64,000 bases of DNA, taken from the NCBI RefSeq assembly GCF_051401765.1, contig NC_135064.1, forward strand, positions 26,138,001-26,202,000. Direction: 5' to 3'. The translations under genes and the position numbers were made by a program. A model generated the notes under the pieces. The model made no database searches. It was given only the letters and a program-made list of their open reading frames with translations, and was not told where the DNA came from. Origin of the DNA: Calliopsis andreniformis. Its lineage: Eukaryota > Arthropoda > Insecta > Hymenoptera > Andrenidae. Numbering within the stretch: the stretch's first letter is position 1; the number at the start of each line of letters is the position of its first letter. Positions 35,716 through 48,995 of the stretch are shown here, piece by piece.

Positions 35716-38344
35716 TTTGCCCTCGAGCTATTAAGATACTTTACGCAAGGCAAAAACCTTGCCTTGAAAAGGAAATATTAAATCCACCAACCGAGAGATC
35801 AATTTTCTCTAGAAATTTGCTTAGCATTCGAACAAGATGTCAGCCACACTTGTTCCATCTGTCTATCAAGAAGAAATCGTGGCCAAGAAGTTCCTCGCGG
35901 GCAAGACAAACGTAAACTCTCTCGAGCCGAAACTAATAGGCATCTAATCTATTTAAACGCCGTTGAGAAAGTAATTCAGTAACGCAGGATCAGAGTTAGC
36001 GTGCCAGCGAGGCATAGCGGAGCGACAGGAGCGATCCATGGCGCGGGGAGGGCTTTCACGATTGCGCAATTTTCGCTTATCAGAAACAGACAGTCGCGGA
36101 CGGCCGGAGTAATTGCTGGCAATCGTTCACGCGGACGCGCGCCGATTCGTCTCCCCGCCTAACTGGTTGGAAGGAAGCGGTCTCTGCTGCAACACGACCA
36201 GAGTTTCGTAGCCTCGTCCATTCTCGCGTACTCGGCTGAACGCGGCGACTTATCAGCAAGAAATTGCCTTCGAGAAAACAAGACGCCGCATTCTCGCACG
36301 CTCTAACGACGTGGGTATCTCGCGGTGCTCCTCTTCGTCCCTGCGTCCCGCCGAGGCAGCGAGCTGCTGGACCCGCGTTGGTACACGTGCGTCCATTATT
36401 ACGCATCGGTAGGGGCTATGACTTTCGCGGTTAGCTAGGGGTAATGCAAATTCGCTCGGCATGGAACATTGTAGCGAGTTATAACTCTCAGGCTTCAGTG
36501 TATGGGCGAGGGTAGCTTTATCAGAATTGCATACCTTGGCAAAGTCCGTTGCAAGTTGAGTTGGATTCTGTTCAGCGGGATCGGAGCTAAGATATTGGAG
36601 ACGAGTATATTTTGCCTAGACTGCCCTCTGTGGCTGATAGGAGTCTTCTACGTATAATATGAAAAGGACTCGAGTGTATCCTCGGTTAATGAAGAGAGCT
36701 GTCCCCTGACCCAATCGATGGGTCATTGGTCTCGAATCTGTTGAGAAAGTTCTAATCTTGAGTTCTAATCATTAAATATTAATTGGTATGATACTGATTA
36801 CAGGATTTGTAAGAAATCAATCTTTAAATAACTGGCCTCGCGATTGAAGAAAATTGATGATCAGTAAACACACGACGCTATCAAACTCAAGTTAGTAGAA
36901 TCCTCCTTTACTTGCCCTCGAACGCCGCTGGATCACTGTCCGCCCTGTCCCCGCGGTTCTTCGTCTTCCTTCTAAGTCCCTTCTTTCCATCCTTTCTTCC
37001 GCCTGTATTCCCTCTCTTCCACGTTTCACTCGATTTCTTCTTCCCTGCATCTTCGTGGTCGTCGTTCCCCTGCATCTCTCTCCCTCTCCCTTTGTCCCTA
37101 CTCCGTCTCTCCCGTTCGTCTTAGCGGCTGGGCCGCGTTATTTATTGCCAGCAGCCGACGGCCGCGAAACTTAAAGCCCGTACACGCGTGTACACTTTCT
37201 GCGTGTATGGTTTTTACACCGTGCATTACAATGCGCGCGCATGTACGCATTATACTGTCCGCGTGATTCATTACTGGCCGATCCTCCCCGACCGCTTAAG
37301 AAAATACGGAAACTATAATTGCGCGAGACTTATGATGCCCTCGCTCGCGGTTACCACAGCGCTCGCGGGTCCGCGCGAGGAGAGGGGCCCGCCTCGCTCA
37401 CGGGGCGAGCGTTTATGATCGTGCCCGTAGAAACTTCGCGAGATCATATCGCCGGATCTCTTCATTCGCGCGAGCGCTCCCTCCATTGAGTCGTCCATTG
37501 TCGTTGATCGTGACAGTGCGTAATTGTCGGTGTTTTATTGGCGGTTGTAAAGTAATCAGTCGGCTGGAATGTTCAGTATTTAATACGCCGTGCGTGCTGG
37601 TGTGCGTCCGCTCGTGAAACGGGCTTTCGTACCGAAACTTTCCTTTCAGATAGTCGTTTAGACGGGAAACGGTGATTATAGATAAATGCGAGCTTAATGG
37701 TTGTAATAATTGCAGTTAAACGTAGGCTGTTATTAACGAAGAGAATATATTTTCGGACGACGCACGGAGAGACGTTTATCCTGTGACTGATAGGAGATTC
37801 ACTTAAGTATCGTCTTCTTGAAGATGAGCTGGGTAGTTTCATGAGAAAGTGGGGATCTGTTCATCTTTGGAGGCGGATTAACGGAACCCTTGATCAAGTG
37901 ATTTTGAACGTTGCCACAGACGAACTGAGTTCGACGAGAAACGATCTGTTTCTGTTTCAATGGTATCTCGAGCAATCGGAAAGAAACAGGTAGAGCGCAT
38001 GATCGTTACGGTGATACGATATCCAGGGTCTAAGTTGCTCCCTAATGAAGCAAATCCTAGTGCTTGCGAAACGTCCACGTGCAGTCGACGCAGACTTCAA
38101 ACTTATCCCTAGACCTATCTTTGCTATTCTGAATCTTTTATCCTGGGGGAAAGAGAAGCCCAGACTCACGGAAGGACTTCAAAATTCGATCTGGTTAACA
38201 GTAGGATTGAAGCACCTCGTTAATGGATAATTTTTTGCTTTCTGCAGATTATTCAGGGTTTCAGTCTCAGCCAATGTCCCAATTATCTCTACTCTTTAGG
38301 TAACATACACATAATCGATAACCTGGATATCCATTATCATAGTA
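35716..38344. other. Non-coding DNA with a pyrimidine tract
   Basis: A C/T-rich plus-strand tract lies at about 36950-37125 and encodes a Ser/Pro/Phe-rich frame. CpG-denser DNA lies at 36000-36460 and 37140-37520. A perfect 7 bp stem TGACCCA/TGGGTCA at 36707-36725 is at chance level. No gene is recognised. Confidence 0.5.
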
Positions 38345-38517
38345 CAGTAGAACCTCGATTATCCAAAATGCCACGAGATTCAAACCTGAATTCTTTCCAC
38401 ACCTTACTTTATTTTATCGTATCGTACTATATTCTTACTATTATCACACTAAATATTTGCACCCGTAGATAACGAAAATTTGGAATATTCAAAGTTCGAT
38501 TAATCGAGGTTCTACTA
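38345..38517 (+). mobile_element. Pogo-type MITE, 173 bp
   Basis: The left end CAGTAGAACCTCGATTATCC is preceded by TA at 38343-38344. The right side carries GATTAATCGAGGTTCTACTA at 38498-38517, close to the reverse complement of the left end. CAGTAGAACCTCGATTATCC-like ends with TA duplication are characteristic of pogo/Tigger-type elements of the Tc1/mariner superfamily. There is no coding capacity, so it must have been mobilised in trans. The last base of the right end differs from a perfect TIR. A second, truncated copy lies at 12464. Confidence 0.85.
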
Positions 38518-38759
38518 TGCCCAATTATGACTCGGTTAATTACAGCCCAATTCTACTTAGCAATTAAATTTCTCCAATTTGAGAGTATAGACATTTCTAG
38601 AAAATAAATGTATTTATATGCCTACTCACAATCAGTGGCAAAACAATTCCCGCTAGTCCCCCAGCACAGACTTCGCACTACAACCCATTAAACTAATTAG
38701 CCACTGTCCCAGCCATAAAAGTAACACTTTCCTGCGCGTTACTCATTCAAGCGACACGT
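38518..38759. other. AT-rich non-coding DNA
   Basis: A short spacer with no recognised feature. Confidence 0.5.
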
Positions 38760-39215
38760 TCCAGCACAGTAGCGGACTAGAAGTTCGCGAGGCAGCGTGG
38801 TCCACAGAGGCGACACAGCTTCATCGGTGCACGATCTAGCCGACGGACAAGTCCGAGGAGATCTCTCGTGCTGTTACGTGGTCGCAGATACGCACACGTC
38901 CGCACGCACCGTATCTGCTGTCTGTCCGATTCTTTCTTTCACTCCGCCTCCAGCCACCTCTTTCTCCGTCCGTCTGGTCGAGTCATCAGCATTGCAGTCA
39001 GGTGCCGCTACTTGCACAACTCGGTGGATTCCATCTCGGGAGCCGGATGGAGGAGACCGAGAAGCGGGCACGCGGCGTTGCGCCTGGACAAGCGTGCGCG
39101 AACCTAGCTGAGCGGTTTCTATTTTCTGCCATCCCGGTATCTGCGACCGATTTCAGCGTGGCGGCCGCTAGCCTATGTCGATTTATAGTATCTCTGCCCA
39201 TTAGAGATAATTGTT
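38760..39215. promoter_or_regulatory. CpG-dense block
   Basis: A GC-rich patch with overlapping frames on both strands (104 codons plus; 65 and 67 codons minus) and no recognised domain. A candidate promoter or 5' exon region by composition only. Confidence 0.18.
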
Positions 39216-42200
39216 AGGGCAGTAGCCCGAGCACGATGTAGAGCTGTTTTTCCACTGGCCACTGATGCCTGAGAGCCTCGACTACCGAGCACCCTTTGCT
39301 TGTCTGTACACGCCCATGCATCAGGTCGCTTTAATACGAGGGGATTTACGTGTACAAATGAATCTTTAGAATAATACGATGCGAATTAACGTGTTCCTAG
39401 CCACGTATACCGATTTTGGTACATGTCCGAAAGTCTGCAACTTGCTATCCACGCAGCATCGCGTGAGACACCTATGTTCACTTAACGGTGAGCTGTGTAG
39501 CTGGTAATTTTCAGATGGTGCGTCAGTTTCATCTCAGCAGGGAACGTGATAACTTTATTCACAGGATATGGACTATAGTGTTTCTTATTCTATGCGTGTG
39601 AACTGCCGAACGTCCTTATGCATCTTTCTGACTCCTCAAAACGCCTCTCTTTCAAGGGCACGAAGATTTACAAGGGCCCCCTTTTCCAAGGGGGTGACAT
39701 TTTTTAGAGAAAAGCTAGGCAGCCAGTGAAAGCTTTACTGCCTTGCCTGCTAAGAGCTTGAAGGCCAACTCGGCGTTGCCAACTCACCCTGCGCTTTCCT
39801 TTACATGATTTAAATGCATCCCTACAACTATGCGCGAAATTTTTCTCAGTACTGTGCACCCACTACGATATCTACCTGGAAATAAACCGCCAGGCGAATC
39901 CTCCGAGGTTTCCTTTACAGCTTTCGTCGAGGTGATCGAGCTATCCAACATGATACAACTTCCGTGTACCCCCTTGAGCCGCTGCTTCTCTCGCAGATAT
40001 CAAGTGACAAGACAGAACCTTAACGCCGCGGGGCTTCAGCGCCTGAGCTTACTGTTGCAGATCGCTGGGGCGCAGGATGTATAGGCTCCGACGCGGACAA
40101 ACATGCTCCAACTTCCTTGGAATCGATGGGACCGAGGTCTTAGGCGAAGGTAATGGATGATGTCGTAAGAGTTTCTATGTGGATTGATTGTGCTGGGGGT
40201 TTGACTACAGTAGCTACATATATTTTGGTCAATCTTAATTTGATATTTGGTCCAGTTTCTATGGAGGAATTCTCTGTATATTTTATTGTGGATTTCAGAA
40301 TAAATAAGTAGATACAGGATGAATCTTCGAACATAAAGTGAATATCCATCTTACTCTGATAGTAATTTCTCCTATAGTCTACTCTTCTTCTACTTCTATT
40401 TCTACTATTCTATATACTTCAGATACAATCTTAATTATTATAAAAATTTCGCGTAGACCATTAGAGCTCCAAATGAATTTCAGCTTTCATCTGAATATCT
40501 TTCTCAGGGATTTTTGTTCCGCGTCCAGTCGCTCGAGTATCGGCAAATACGTCGCTAGTGGACTTCGTTTCGAAGCAACGAAAAAATGAACGAATGTCCG
40601 TCTGTTCCACCGGCCTGGCTTCTCGTCTTCCTTTCTTTCTTTTTCCGCCGAGGGTTTTCGCCGCGCCGCGAGATAACGCTCGACGAGGCTGGTTACGGTG
40701 CAGGTATTAATCTTACGCAATTCATCTCGTTCAGCCTGTCCAGCTTTATTAATCCTAATAACGACAACGCGATTCACTTTTCCGAGATTCCAGTCGGACT
40801 ACCGTCCCGCAAAGAAATGTCAGCCCCGTCCTCCTCTCTTTCCCTCCCCGCGTGATCTTGCTCCATGCAGGCTCGCCTCGTAACGCGTGGCGTCCGTATA
40901 AATTCCCGGTGTAATTTAGATAATTTTCCTGACTGGTAATAAACTAATGCAGAGAAAAAGAGCATCGCGGGCAAACATTCCTCGAACGTGTATAATGAAA
41001 AGGGGTGGAGGAGGGTGAGAAACGACCGAGAGGGAAGACAAATAGATAAGTGGAGTGAATGGAGATGGAGAGACGGCGGGAGCTCTCTCGCAAAGAGGAG
41101 CGAAAACGGAAGGGGAAGGAGTGGCGATGGAGAGGGGGAAAAGGGCAGATGAAAAACTATGAGATGATCGTAAATTGGGATTTCTTATTAACGCGCTTCT
41201 GTGCTCTCTCTACCATCGGGATCGTCAACAAATTCTCGTTAGTTCCGTGGAAACTGTATCGAACCGTCGAACCAATAAACGATAACGAAATAACACGCGT
41301 ATTACGACTTCCCGTTATTCACCTTTGAAAGGAACCCATCCAGATATCGCCACTCTTATGGCTTTCCACGAACGTGCGTTTCGTACTCAAACACACGTAC
41401 GTGAAAATTTTTTGCTCGTGAAACCTGTAATACTTGCATACGAAATTGTGGAGCGGTGATAAGCTCAATCGGAGCGCATAAGAGGAGGTACGAAATGAGC
41501 TGCGAAAATGGGATAAAAGGAAAATTACTTCATGTTACAATTATGTACAATATAAAAGGAAAGTTTAGAAAGCATCTTTGTCGAATAAAATGAAATTATG
41601 AGTAACCTATAAAAATACCATTTCTATAAATGATACGGCTTTTAGTTATTTCTGATAGGCGAAACATGGCCCTTATCATAACAAGATTTACAGTACTACA
41701 GCAATTAGGCTACTTACTCTACTCTATTCAAAAAGGTAAGAGGCAATTGACGATTTCAAGTAAAAAGCTCGAGCGTATTTCCTAATTAATCTACTAAGAT
41801 TTATACCGAGAAATACAAAAAGAGGGAAAAAGTGTCGCACGGAAGGACATTAAACAGCCTAGCTCTTAACTCGATGAAATTAACCGTGAATGAGTAGCAA
41901 CACAATCTCGGCTGCTGGTTTTGTTTTCTATCCGAGGAATGCGTCTGTAATAAGGAATATGCATGAAGCAGCACGGCCACGGCAAATAAATAATCACGCG
42001 GTGGTCGCTGCGTCGTGGTAAGCGTAACAGCGCGATTGATAGAGCGGCTCTCGTTGTTCTGTTAGTTGTCCGCGGCAGCCTGACAGTAATATTCAAGTGG
42101 CCATAGAAACCGGTGCTTTCCTATTTTCCTCCGTGCCACTTCAAAAGACCAGACACGGAGTGGCTCGAGCACGCAGAGCCATGTGGCAGTCTTGCTGTAA

Positions 42201-45200
42201 CAATTCTCTTGAAACTGCCCGGTTTACGTTCTCAGTCAGCATCGGCTCTAAGGCAGTGACGATCGATTGATACTGCTTCCGTGCTTGTCTTTACCCCAGC
42301 TCTAACGTAGACAACATCTTTGTAACAGACTGTTGCAGGGAGGAAGGGTCCAGGCAGCCGAAATGTGGCGTCTATTCGCGCGACGAGTGATGCACTCCAC
42401 GTAACGCTTCCTCTTCTGACTTCTGCCCCCTTTCCGCCCTGAAAACACACGCCGTGCTTCCGTCTCTCTTCGTTCGCGTCTAGTTGTTTCGAGACGACAC
42501 GGATTCCTCGTGGGCTGACTCGCGTCAGGGAAAGTTCGAGACGAATTCTTCTAATCGGGTCAGACATCTTCCAGATGATGGTTTCCCTGTCTCGAGAGAC
42601 GTAAACCCAGGAGGGGAGCGTAGAAGTTGTTTCGTAAGCGACGCTCCTACGGTCTTTGTTCCCGAAATACTCGGGGGAATGGAGAACAGCAAGCTCTCTT
42701 GGCGTACTTGAAGAATGTAAACAGTTTCCACGCGGAGAATTCCGAACCGACGCAATCTTCCTCCGTTGCGTAGGTCGCAATGACCTGCCCGTCGTACGCT
42801 GACTTAATCTTGCGTGACTGATGGGGACGAAAAGTGGTCGCGGTGAGAGCTCTACTGAAGACGTGTTTATACTGGATAGCGCAATTGCTGTACACTTGGC
42901 AGATGAAGAAATGTTTCTGATCTTGAAGGGAGTAATCCTCGGTTAGCGTGGAATAACAGTATAATAACTGCCTCCTGATACTAATAGATTGGTACCTTGG
43001 CACTGAAGGTCGTCTTCGACTTTGGTCGACGTTTAACTCAGTTAATCGAGATCCTAGAGTCATTATCCTAGCATATGATACGCTTATCAAGGTTACTGTG
43101 AAGTTCCATTACAAAAACTAATTTTAGTATAATAACATAGGTCAAAATCAGACAAGGTTAAGTTAGATACCCTCTTATCAATAAATCATCCATTATCCTA
43201 TAAACTTCCCTCCATCGAGCACCTACTTTAGCGCCTTCCTTCCTCTCACCTCATTCGATCGTCGTCCGTCTGTGCGTCCATTACGCGAAAACGATACATC
43301 AGCGCGACCGTACGCGATAGCGATTCCAGAAAGGGTTCATTATATCCATTGGATGAAAAATCAGTAATTGATTCGCGCGTTTATATGATTTACGGCGCTT
43401 ATTAAGGAAACGTCAAATAAGTCGGCGACGTTATCGAGGCGTCGGGACTAAACGCTCGAGCGGCAATCTCCGCGTATGCGAATAGCATTATCGAGTGAAA
43501 AAGTTTTGTTCTTTCTATCGCATGGAACGTGTTCCCCGGGCTGGTGCAGTCCGCGTACAAGGGGATTCACATGCAACGAAGCGGTGTTGCATCACCGGAC
43601 TCGCCACGGCCTTATACGTTTCTTTGCTTCCAGTGGCTTCCTACATCTCGTGATAACGTGCTTATAAGGCTCGATCGGAGAAGAAACCTGGCCGCCGAGC
43701 CCTCCCGGCCGGTTCGCCGACGAATCCACAGTACAGACGTTGCTTTCCAGGATTGCTACAATTGTAACTTCCGATTTCTTTGCGCGACGGCATTATGGAA
43801 ACTCACCTGAACCATTGGCAAACTGGGCAGCCTACTTCGTCTCGGATGCTTTTGTAAAAGTAAACGCGAACGCACCTGCTGCCGCGACGCAAAGACCTTA
43901 ACGCCGTAAATGTAGACGAAAACTTGAGTGTTCGTCGGGATTCCAGTTGAGAGAAAACGGAGTGTATTGTGATCAGTTAAATGGATAAACGTTGTTTCGG
44001 AGAAAGGCTGAAGAATGTTGATTGGATCTGAAGGGGGTCAATTCCGGATTGGCAAGATTTGTCCAACGGTTCTTTGGCCCATGTAGTCGCTATGATTGTG
44101 ATGATTCTTTGGTGATTTCTATTATTCATACTGATGTAATGGGAAGGTCTGAATTCATTCCCAAATTCGAATTAAAATTACTCTATACTATGTATCTTCT
44201 TGAAAGATTCGAAAATTTAAAAGTACACAAATTTGAATAAGTATCTAAGTATTCAATGTTTAATCAGGATCAACCAGCTTTGTACTACCTATTCATTGCA
44301 ATTCCCCATCCACTGCTTAAAAGTAAACACAAGCTACGAACGATAACTGTAACAAGTAAATATCATCAAACTAAACAAGGCGTGTCGAATTTTTCACAAC
44401 GCAGAAGAAGTCACGCAACGCGTTTCCCAAAGAAGGGCAGCGGACTCGAGGCAGTAGGAAGGACTCGAGGCCAAGTCCTGTGAAGCCGTCTTTCCCTTGG
44501 CAGAGCCATTCCACTGTCGTGGAATCGGGTAAGAGAGCGCGAAGGATATCTGGCAGACACATTTCTACGGTCGGCAGTAAAGCCAGCTAACAGTGGCGCA
44601 CCAAAGTAAATGTTATAACAAACACAGTGAGCAGAGGCCACGACGCCCCGCTATTTAACATTATTTAGTTTGCTTTGTGGACGTTTAAACAGTGCCTGCC
44701 TACTTTTTTGTATGGATATTTCATGTGCCTCCGCCGACGGCCTCGAACCCTGCGTATGTATATAAACGAGGATCCCGTGTTTGTTTTCTAGGAGGCACTG
44801 GCGAGCCGAGGATGGCCAAATCGTTTCGTATGCACACGTCTGCCCGCATACGCGACGTTATTCTGCTTGGATCGCTCTAACAAATTCAATTATTTTCGAA
44901 GTACTTTGCACAACTTTCGGTACAAACATAAATAACATAATACATGTCACTAGGGACCTTTCAAAGAATTTTAGTAGCATCAACGATAACAACGCACAGC
45001 AAAGATCCCAGAAATATGAATCGCCGTGATGACACCAAGAGGCTCGAATGAGCTGAGAAAAAAATGCGAAGCCTGACTGGGATATTCTCTTTCATCTGGA
45101 AGGGTTCGGTGCGTTGCACCCAGAAACTTCACCGCAGAGCCACAACAATAGGAGCAAGAACGCGCGGCACTCGAAAACCGCGAGCCATCGCAGCGGAGAG

Positions 45201-47894
45201 GCTGGGAAAGCAGCGATTCATCCGATTTCGAACGATAGCGATATATTTTTCTCCCGATGTAAAGAACGCCCGACGCAGGCCACGAAGATTTACACGCGTA
45301 TTAAATTACAGGCGACTTCGTGACACGCAAAGGAGCCTTTTCTGGGTGGAGCGCCACGACGAAGGCGTGTTTCGTGTAAGAGACCCGCGACTCGTTGTCC
45401 CGCGCATAGAAATCAAGATAGAAAGCTCGTATACCTGGACGACGCAGGAGACAAATGGTTGTGACGTACGACGCGGATTCTCGCTCTCTCGCGCTGCCTC
45501 CCGCTTAAATCACACCACGGAATATTTACGATACGGCATATCACGTTTCAATATATCTTATTGTAGTCGCGGCCCGCATCCCCCACGGTAATGAAAACGC
45601 GTTTATGTAACGCAACACGTCGGCCACGTCATATTCCCCTTCCTCCTCTCCAGAATCGACTAATTCACAATACATTTCTTCATTTCTACATATTATGGAT
45701 CGCTAAGAGTGAGAGAGATTATTTCTTTCCAAACACCAGATTTAATCTCGCGTCGAGTGTCTACGCAATTAACTTGATTAGACAAACTTACTTATCTGAC
45801 ACGTAATGTCTGCAACATTCTCGGCGTGAAGCTTTGTTGTTCCCTCTAGAGAAAAAATTTATTCTGAAACGGAGAATGTAATGATACTGTTGGTATATCA
45901 CGTTCGTAGGAGTTCAGAGTTGACCACTGAATCTAATAGAATTCCAAGATTACTCTCGCATTTCCAACATAGTAGCTGCAACTATGTTACAATCTTCTAC
46001 CTATGAAATTATATTAGAAAACAGAGACGTGCCACATGCAACAATCAAGCCTGAATTTCCAGGGACCTGGTGCAGGAACGTGATCCGAAAAAATTCTCGA
46101 CAGGAACTTCAGAAACCGTTCAATTATATTCTCCAAGTCACCCTACTTAGGGAGCCGATCGTCAAAAACGGTCGCCCGCGCTCGTTAGGCGCGGAAAGTC
46201 TCTCGAGAATGGAGGCGACGTCTTCCGAATCGGTGAAGCTGGAAACGCGACAAGAAAGCGGTAGCCGCGTGCGCGAAGTCGTTGGTCACTTACAAGCGAC
46301 GTTACACGGTGCTACCGTAACGGGGGGCACGCGAGCCCATTTTCGCGTTACGCAAACCCTCATTAGGCGTCCTATTCTTGGCCGTTGGGTCTCAACCGGG
46401 CCGCGCGCGCCCAAAGTGCAACGTCCTTTCGGCCTTTCGGGCTCTTCGTAAAGGTATTCTCTGGAAGCCCGATCGTAACGTGGTTTCGACCACGTCTCGC
46501 AACGGGGAACGGCTCGTTTGTGTTCGAAAGACAGCAGAGAAGGGACCTACTTTCTATCGTAGTTAGCCTACTGTTGGAGCAACGCTGCTCGAGTATCCGG
46601 CAGCGCCCCGGGCGATCCACCACTCTCGCCTAGCGTCGACCTCTGCGTTTCAACGTTTGTCCTCGTGTTTGTACAATGGTTTCTGAGGATTATAGTTGGG
46701 AGGATATGATGAAGAGAAAATAGAAGGGGGTTTAAATGTACGATAGGGTGGGGCAAGCGGGAGAAGTTGGAGATGTGAGACAAGATAGAATTTGTATTTC
46801 TAGAATAGGAGAACTAAGTTAAAAAAAAACATTTTCCTTAAGGAGGAAAAATATAAAGAGACATAATACCAATATCTCGAAAATAAAATTTGACTTGTGA
46901 CACACGGCTAAGAGGAGTACTCAGTTCGCTGCAAGTAGTACTAATAGGTGTGATCAATTCAGCCAATAAGGGAAGTGCGTGTGTGCCGTCTCTATGTATT
47001 TCTCTACAGAGCCAATCAGATCCACTGACAACTTCTAAGCTCTCAACAGTATCTACCATTTTTCTTAGAATTACACATATACCTATTAGTCTTATACTGT
47101 TTGGTACATCTATTGCAAACTCTGTCATGCATTGTGTACAAGTCCTTCACCGTCCACATTGCCATCCAAACAGTTTGTTCCTGCCATCCAAAGTGAAGGA
47201 TCTCTGTGGAAGATTACTCCATGCCTCTTGCCGACAGTCAGCTACTGGCATTCTCGATTCACGGTACGTCTCGACTTGGTTCGTGTCAGATGGTCGCGTT
47301 GACACCGTGTACCGAGATGCAAGGCGTGTTGCGTAATGGCTGGAATCCACGTGGCCAGAGATCGTCAGTCTTCCGAGGACTGTCTTCATGGAAGCAGAGG
47401 TTATCGCGAGCTTTCGCTCCGAGCTCGAATGAATAAATAGCACTCCAGCGATGCCAGCTTACGATAGGGTGGCCGAGGAACATTGGAAGAGGGTGTTACC
47501 TTCCAATCATTAAATCGTTTCAATCCTAAGCCTGACTATGAGGGTATTGGGTAGATCTCTCTGAAGATTTACGACCTTTGAGACGTTTAGGTCCACCTGT
47601 TCCAGGCACGCGTGTCGACAGGCAATCTCGAACGGGACAGGAGGAAAACGTTGCAGTCACAATTCTCGACGTGCGTCCGATCTGCCCAGGCGATATCGCT
47701 CGCCATTACAACCGGATAGCGCGTTCGCGGCTGAAGTTAATCTAGTTGACGAAACCCGATCCACGGCGTTCCATTTACGCGCCGTGCAATACCGACAATC
47801 GATTTCTGCAACACATCCACGAATTTCAGAGTAGACTGTCTTACCTTACTTGTTTTTCTACTTCGAACTTCTGCGTTGTCCCTATATGTATGTA
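39216..47894. other. Long non-coding stretch, no supportable gene
   Basis: About 8.7 kb. The longest frames are 182 codons (42232-42780 minus), 175 codons (45064-45591 plus), 155 codons (45984-46451 plus), 148 codons (46890-47336 plus) and 147 codons (42647-43090 minus). None has a domain I recognise and several have long frames opposite. A perfect hairpin CCCCCTT-TTCC-AAGGGGG sits at 39677-39694 and another, ATTCCAC-TGTC-GTGGAAT, at 44508-44525. A purine-rich patch lies at 41000-41155. An 8 bp inverted pair at 44725-44732 and 44791-44798 brackets a tRNA-like B box but does not fold as a tRNA. Confidence 0.45.
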
Positions 47895-48024
47895 TGTATA
47901 TCCAACTCAAACGATTCTGACCGCACTGATACTATCTATCTCCCTCTCTCTGATTCAATGGCTCCCATGTAAAAAGGAGATAGAGAACGTCGGGGCGAAT
48001 AGATTCGTCTGAGCACGATGTACA
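47895..48024 (+). mobile_element. Small palindromic MITE family B, copy 1
   Basis: The 130 bp element has ends that are inverted repeats: the first 30 bases and the reverse complement of the last 30 agree at about 21 positions, with the core CTCARACGA...TCT. It aligns in the same orientation with 48868-48995, sharing ACTCAAACGA, a CCTCTCTCT run, ATTCAATGG, a CATGTAA-like block and TTCGTCTGAGC. There is no coding capacity. The superfamily is not identifiable from these ends. Confidence 0.8.
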
Positions 48025-48785
48025 AACGCGAATTAAAGCGTATCAAGTTCTCCTAACGCCAACGATATGAATTCGTCGCAAAAGCAAGCGAGTATCGCGA
48101 GAGAGGAACAAACCAGCGTTCCCCAGCATAGTGTCCTCTTTGCAGCAAACGTATATACTTACGCGCTGTGGGCACGCAACGTCCGCGCGGAATTTGTGGA
48201 GTGCAAAGTATCGTCGTGCACCAGGCACATTGGCTAGGTCGAGGGACGGTGCAGAGGGGAATCGTACGTGCAGAATGGACAAGCGAGTAGCGCTAGGTAC
48301 ACGCGGCTCACGACATCAACCCAGTGCATCAATGTTAACTGCGTTCGGTTGATGGAAAACCGTCGGTATGCTAGGCAGGCCACGAAAGGCCATTTCAGTG
48401 ACCACAATGCTCGCTGAAAATGCACGCGCCCGAGGATACCCGTATCCCACGTCTCGTTTGGCTACGCGCAATATACGCGCGGCCGCAGACGCGTGGAAAA
48501 ATTGGAGGAAAGTACCGGGTGGAACCGCACTTATTAAGACGTCGTTGGCTTGTCGGAATTTAAAGTGGCTGGTTGCTGCCTGAGCACGAGCTGATTGCTC
48601 GTCCCTAATCACTGTGGAACGCGTAAGAGGTGGACTGCACTTGATAGCCTCCAGAGGGGTGAAAATGCTACAGTAATTGTCAGATAAATGTGAATCGGGA
48701 AAATGAAAATAGTACAAGCCCAGAAACCACATTTTGATGTACTTGATCCCAACGTGTAGTTGGGGGCATTTGACTTATCTGAATT
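48025..48785. other. Non-coding spacer between MITE family B copies
   Basis: The sequence has overlapping frames of up to 138 codons (48316-48732 minus) with no recognised domain. A short hairpin CCCAAC-GTGTA-GTTGGG lies near 48750. Confidence 0.5.
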
Positions 48786-48858
48786 CTAGAGCCAGAGTAT
48801 ATCAAGTCTACTTGTTTCCTCAAATGATTGTGACTTATATAATACACTTTGGCTCTAG
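48786..48858. repeat. Imperfect hairpin next to MITE family B copy 2
   Basis: CTAGAGCCA at 48786-48794 has its exact reverse complement TGGCTCTAG at 48850-48858. The pairing continues inward through GTATAT and AAGTC with small indels. It ends ten bases before the MITE copy at 48868. It may be another foldback remnant or part of a larger composite unit. Confidence 0.45.
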
Positions 48859-48867
48859 GGTCCCCAT

Positions 48868-48995
48868 GTGCGGCTAACTCAAACGACTCTGGCTGCATCG
48901 ATATTTTCTACCTTCCTCTCTCTTATTCAATGGTCCCCGTGTAAGAAAGAACTAGATAGTATCGATACAGCCAGGTTCGTCTGAGCTAGGTGTAC
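48868..48995 (+). mobile_element. Small palindromic MITE family B, copy 2
   Basis: The 128 bp element has terminal inverted repeats of 35 bases agreeing at 27 positions. The innermost part, GGCTGCATCGAT on the left and ATCGATACAGCC on the right, is almost perfect. It is in direct orientation relative to copy 1, with starts about 973 bases apart. The better arm pairing suggests this copy is less eroded. No coding capacity. Confidence 0.85.

Noticed and set aside
36707..36725. Perfect 7 bp inverted repeat TGACCCA/TGGGTCA and similar short stems elsewhere
   Set aside because: Stems of 7-9 bp with short loops are expected several times by chance in 64 kb.
39677..39694. Perfect hairpin CCCCCTT-TTCC-AAGGGGG, considered as a histone mRNA 3' stem-loop
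   Set aside because: It does not fit the histone consensus stem and loop, and no histone coding sequence is upstream.
42232..42780. 182-codon minus-strand frame
   Set aside because: No recognisable domain, and overlapping frames occur on the other strand. A protein search of relatives would decide.
44725..44798. tRNA-like arrangement: 8 bp inverted ends (GTGCCTCC/GGAGGCAC) around a minus-strand B box GGTTCGAGGCC
   Set aside because: The T stem does not pair, no A box or D arm is present, and the B box is not at the required distance from the acceptor stem.
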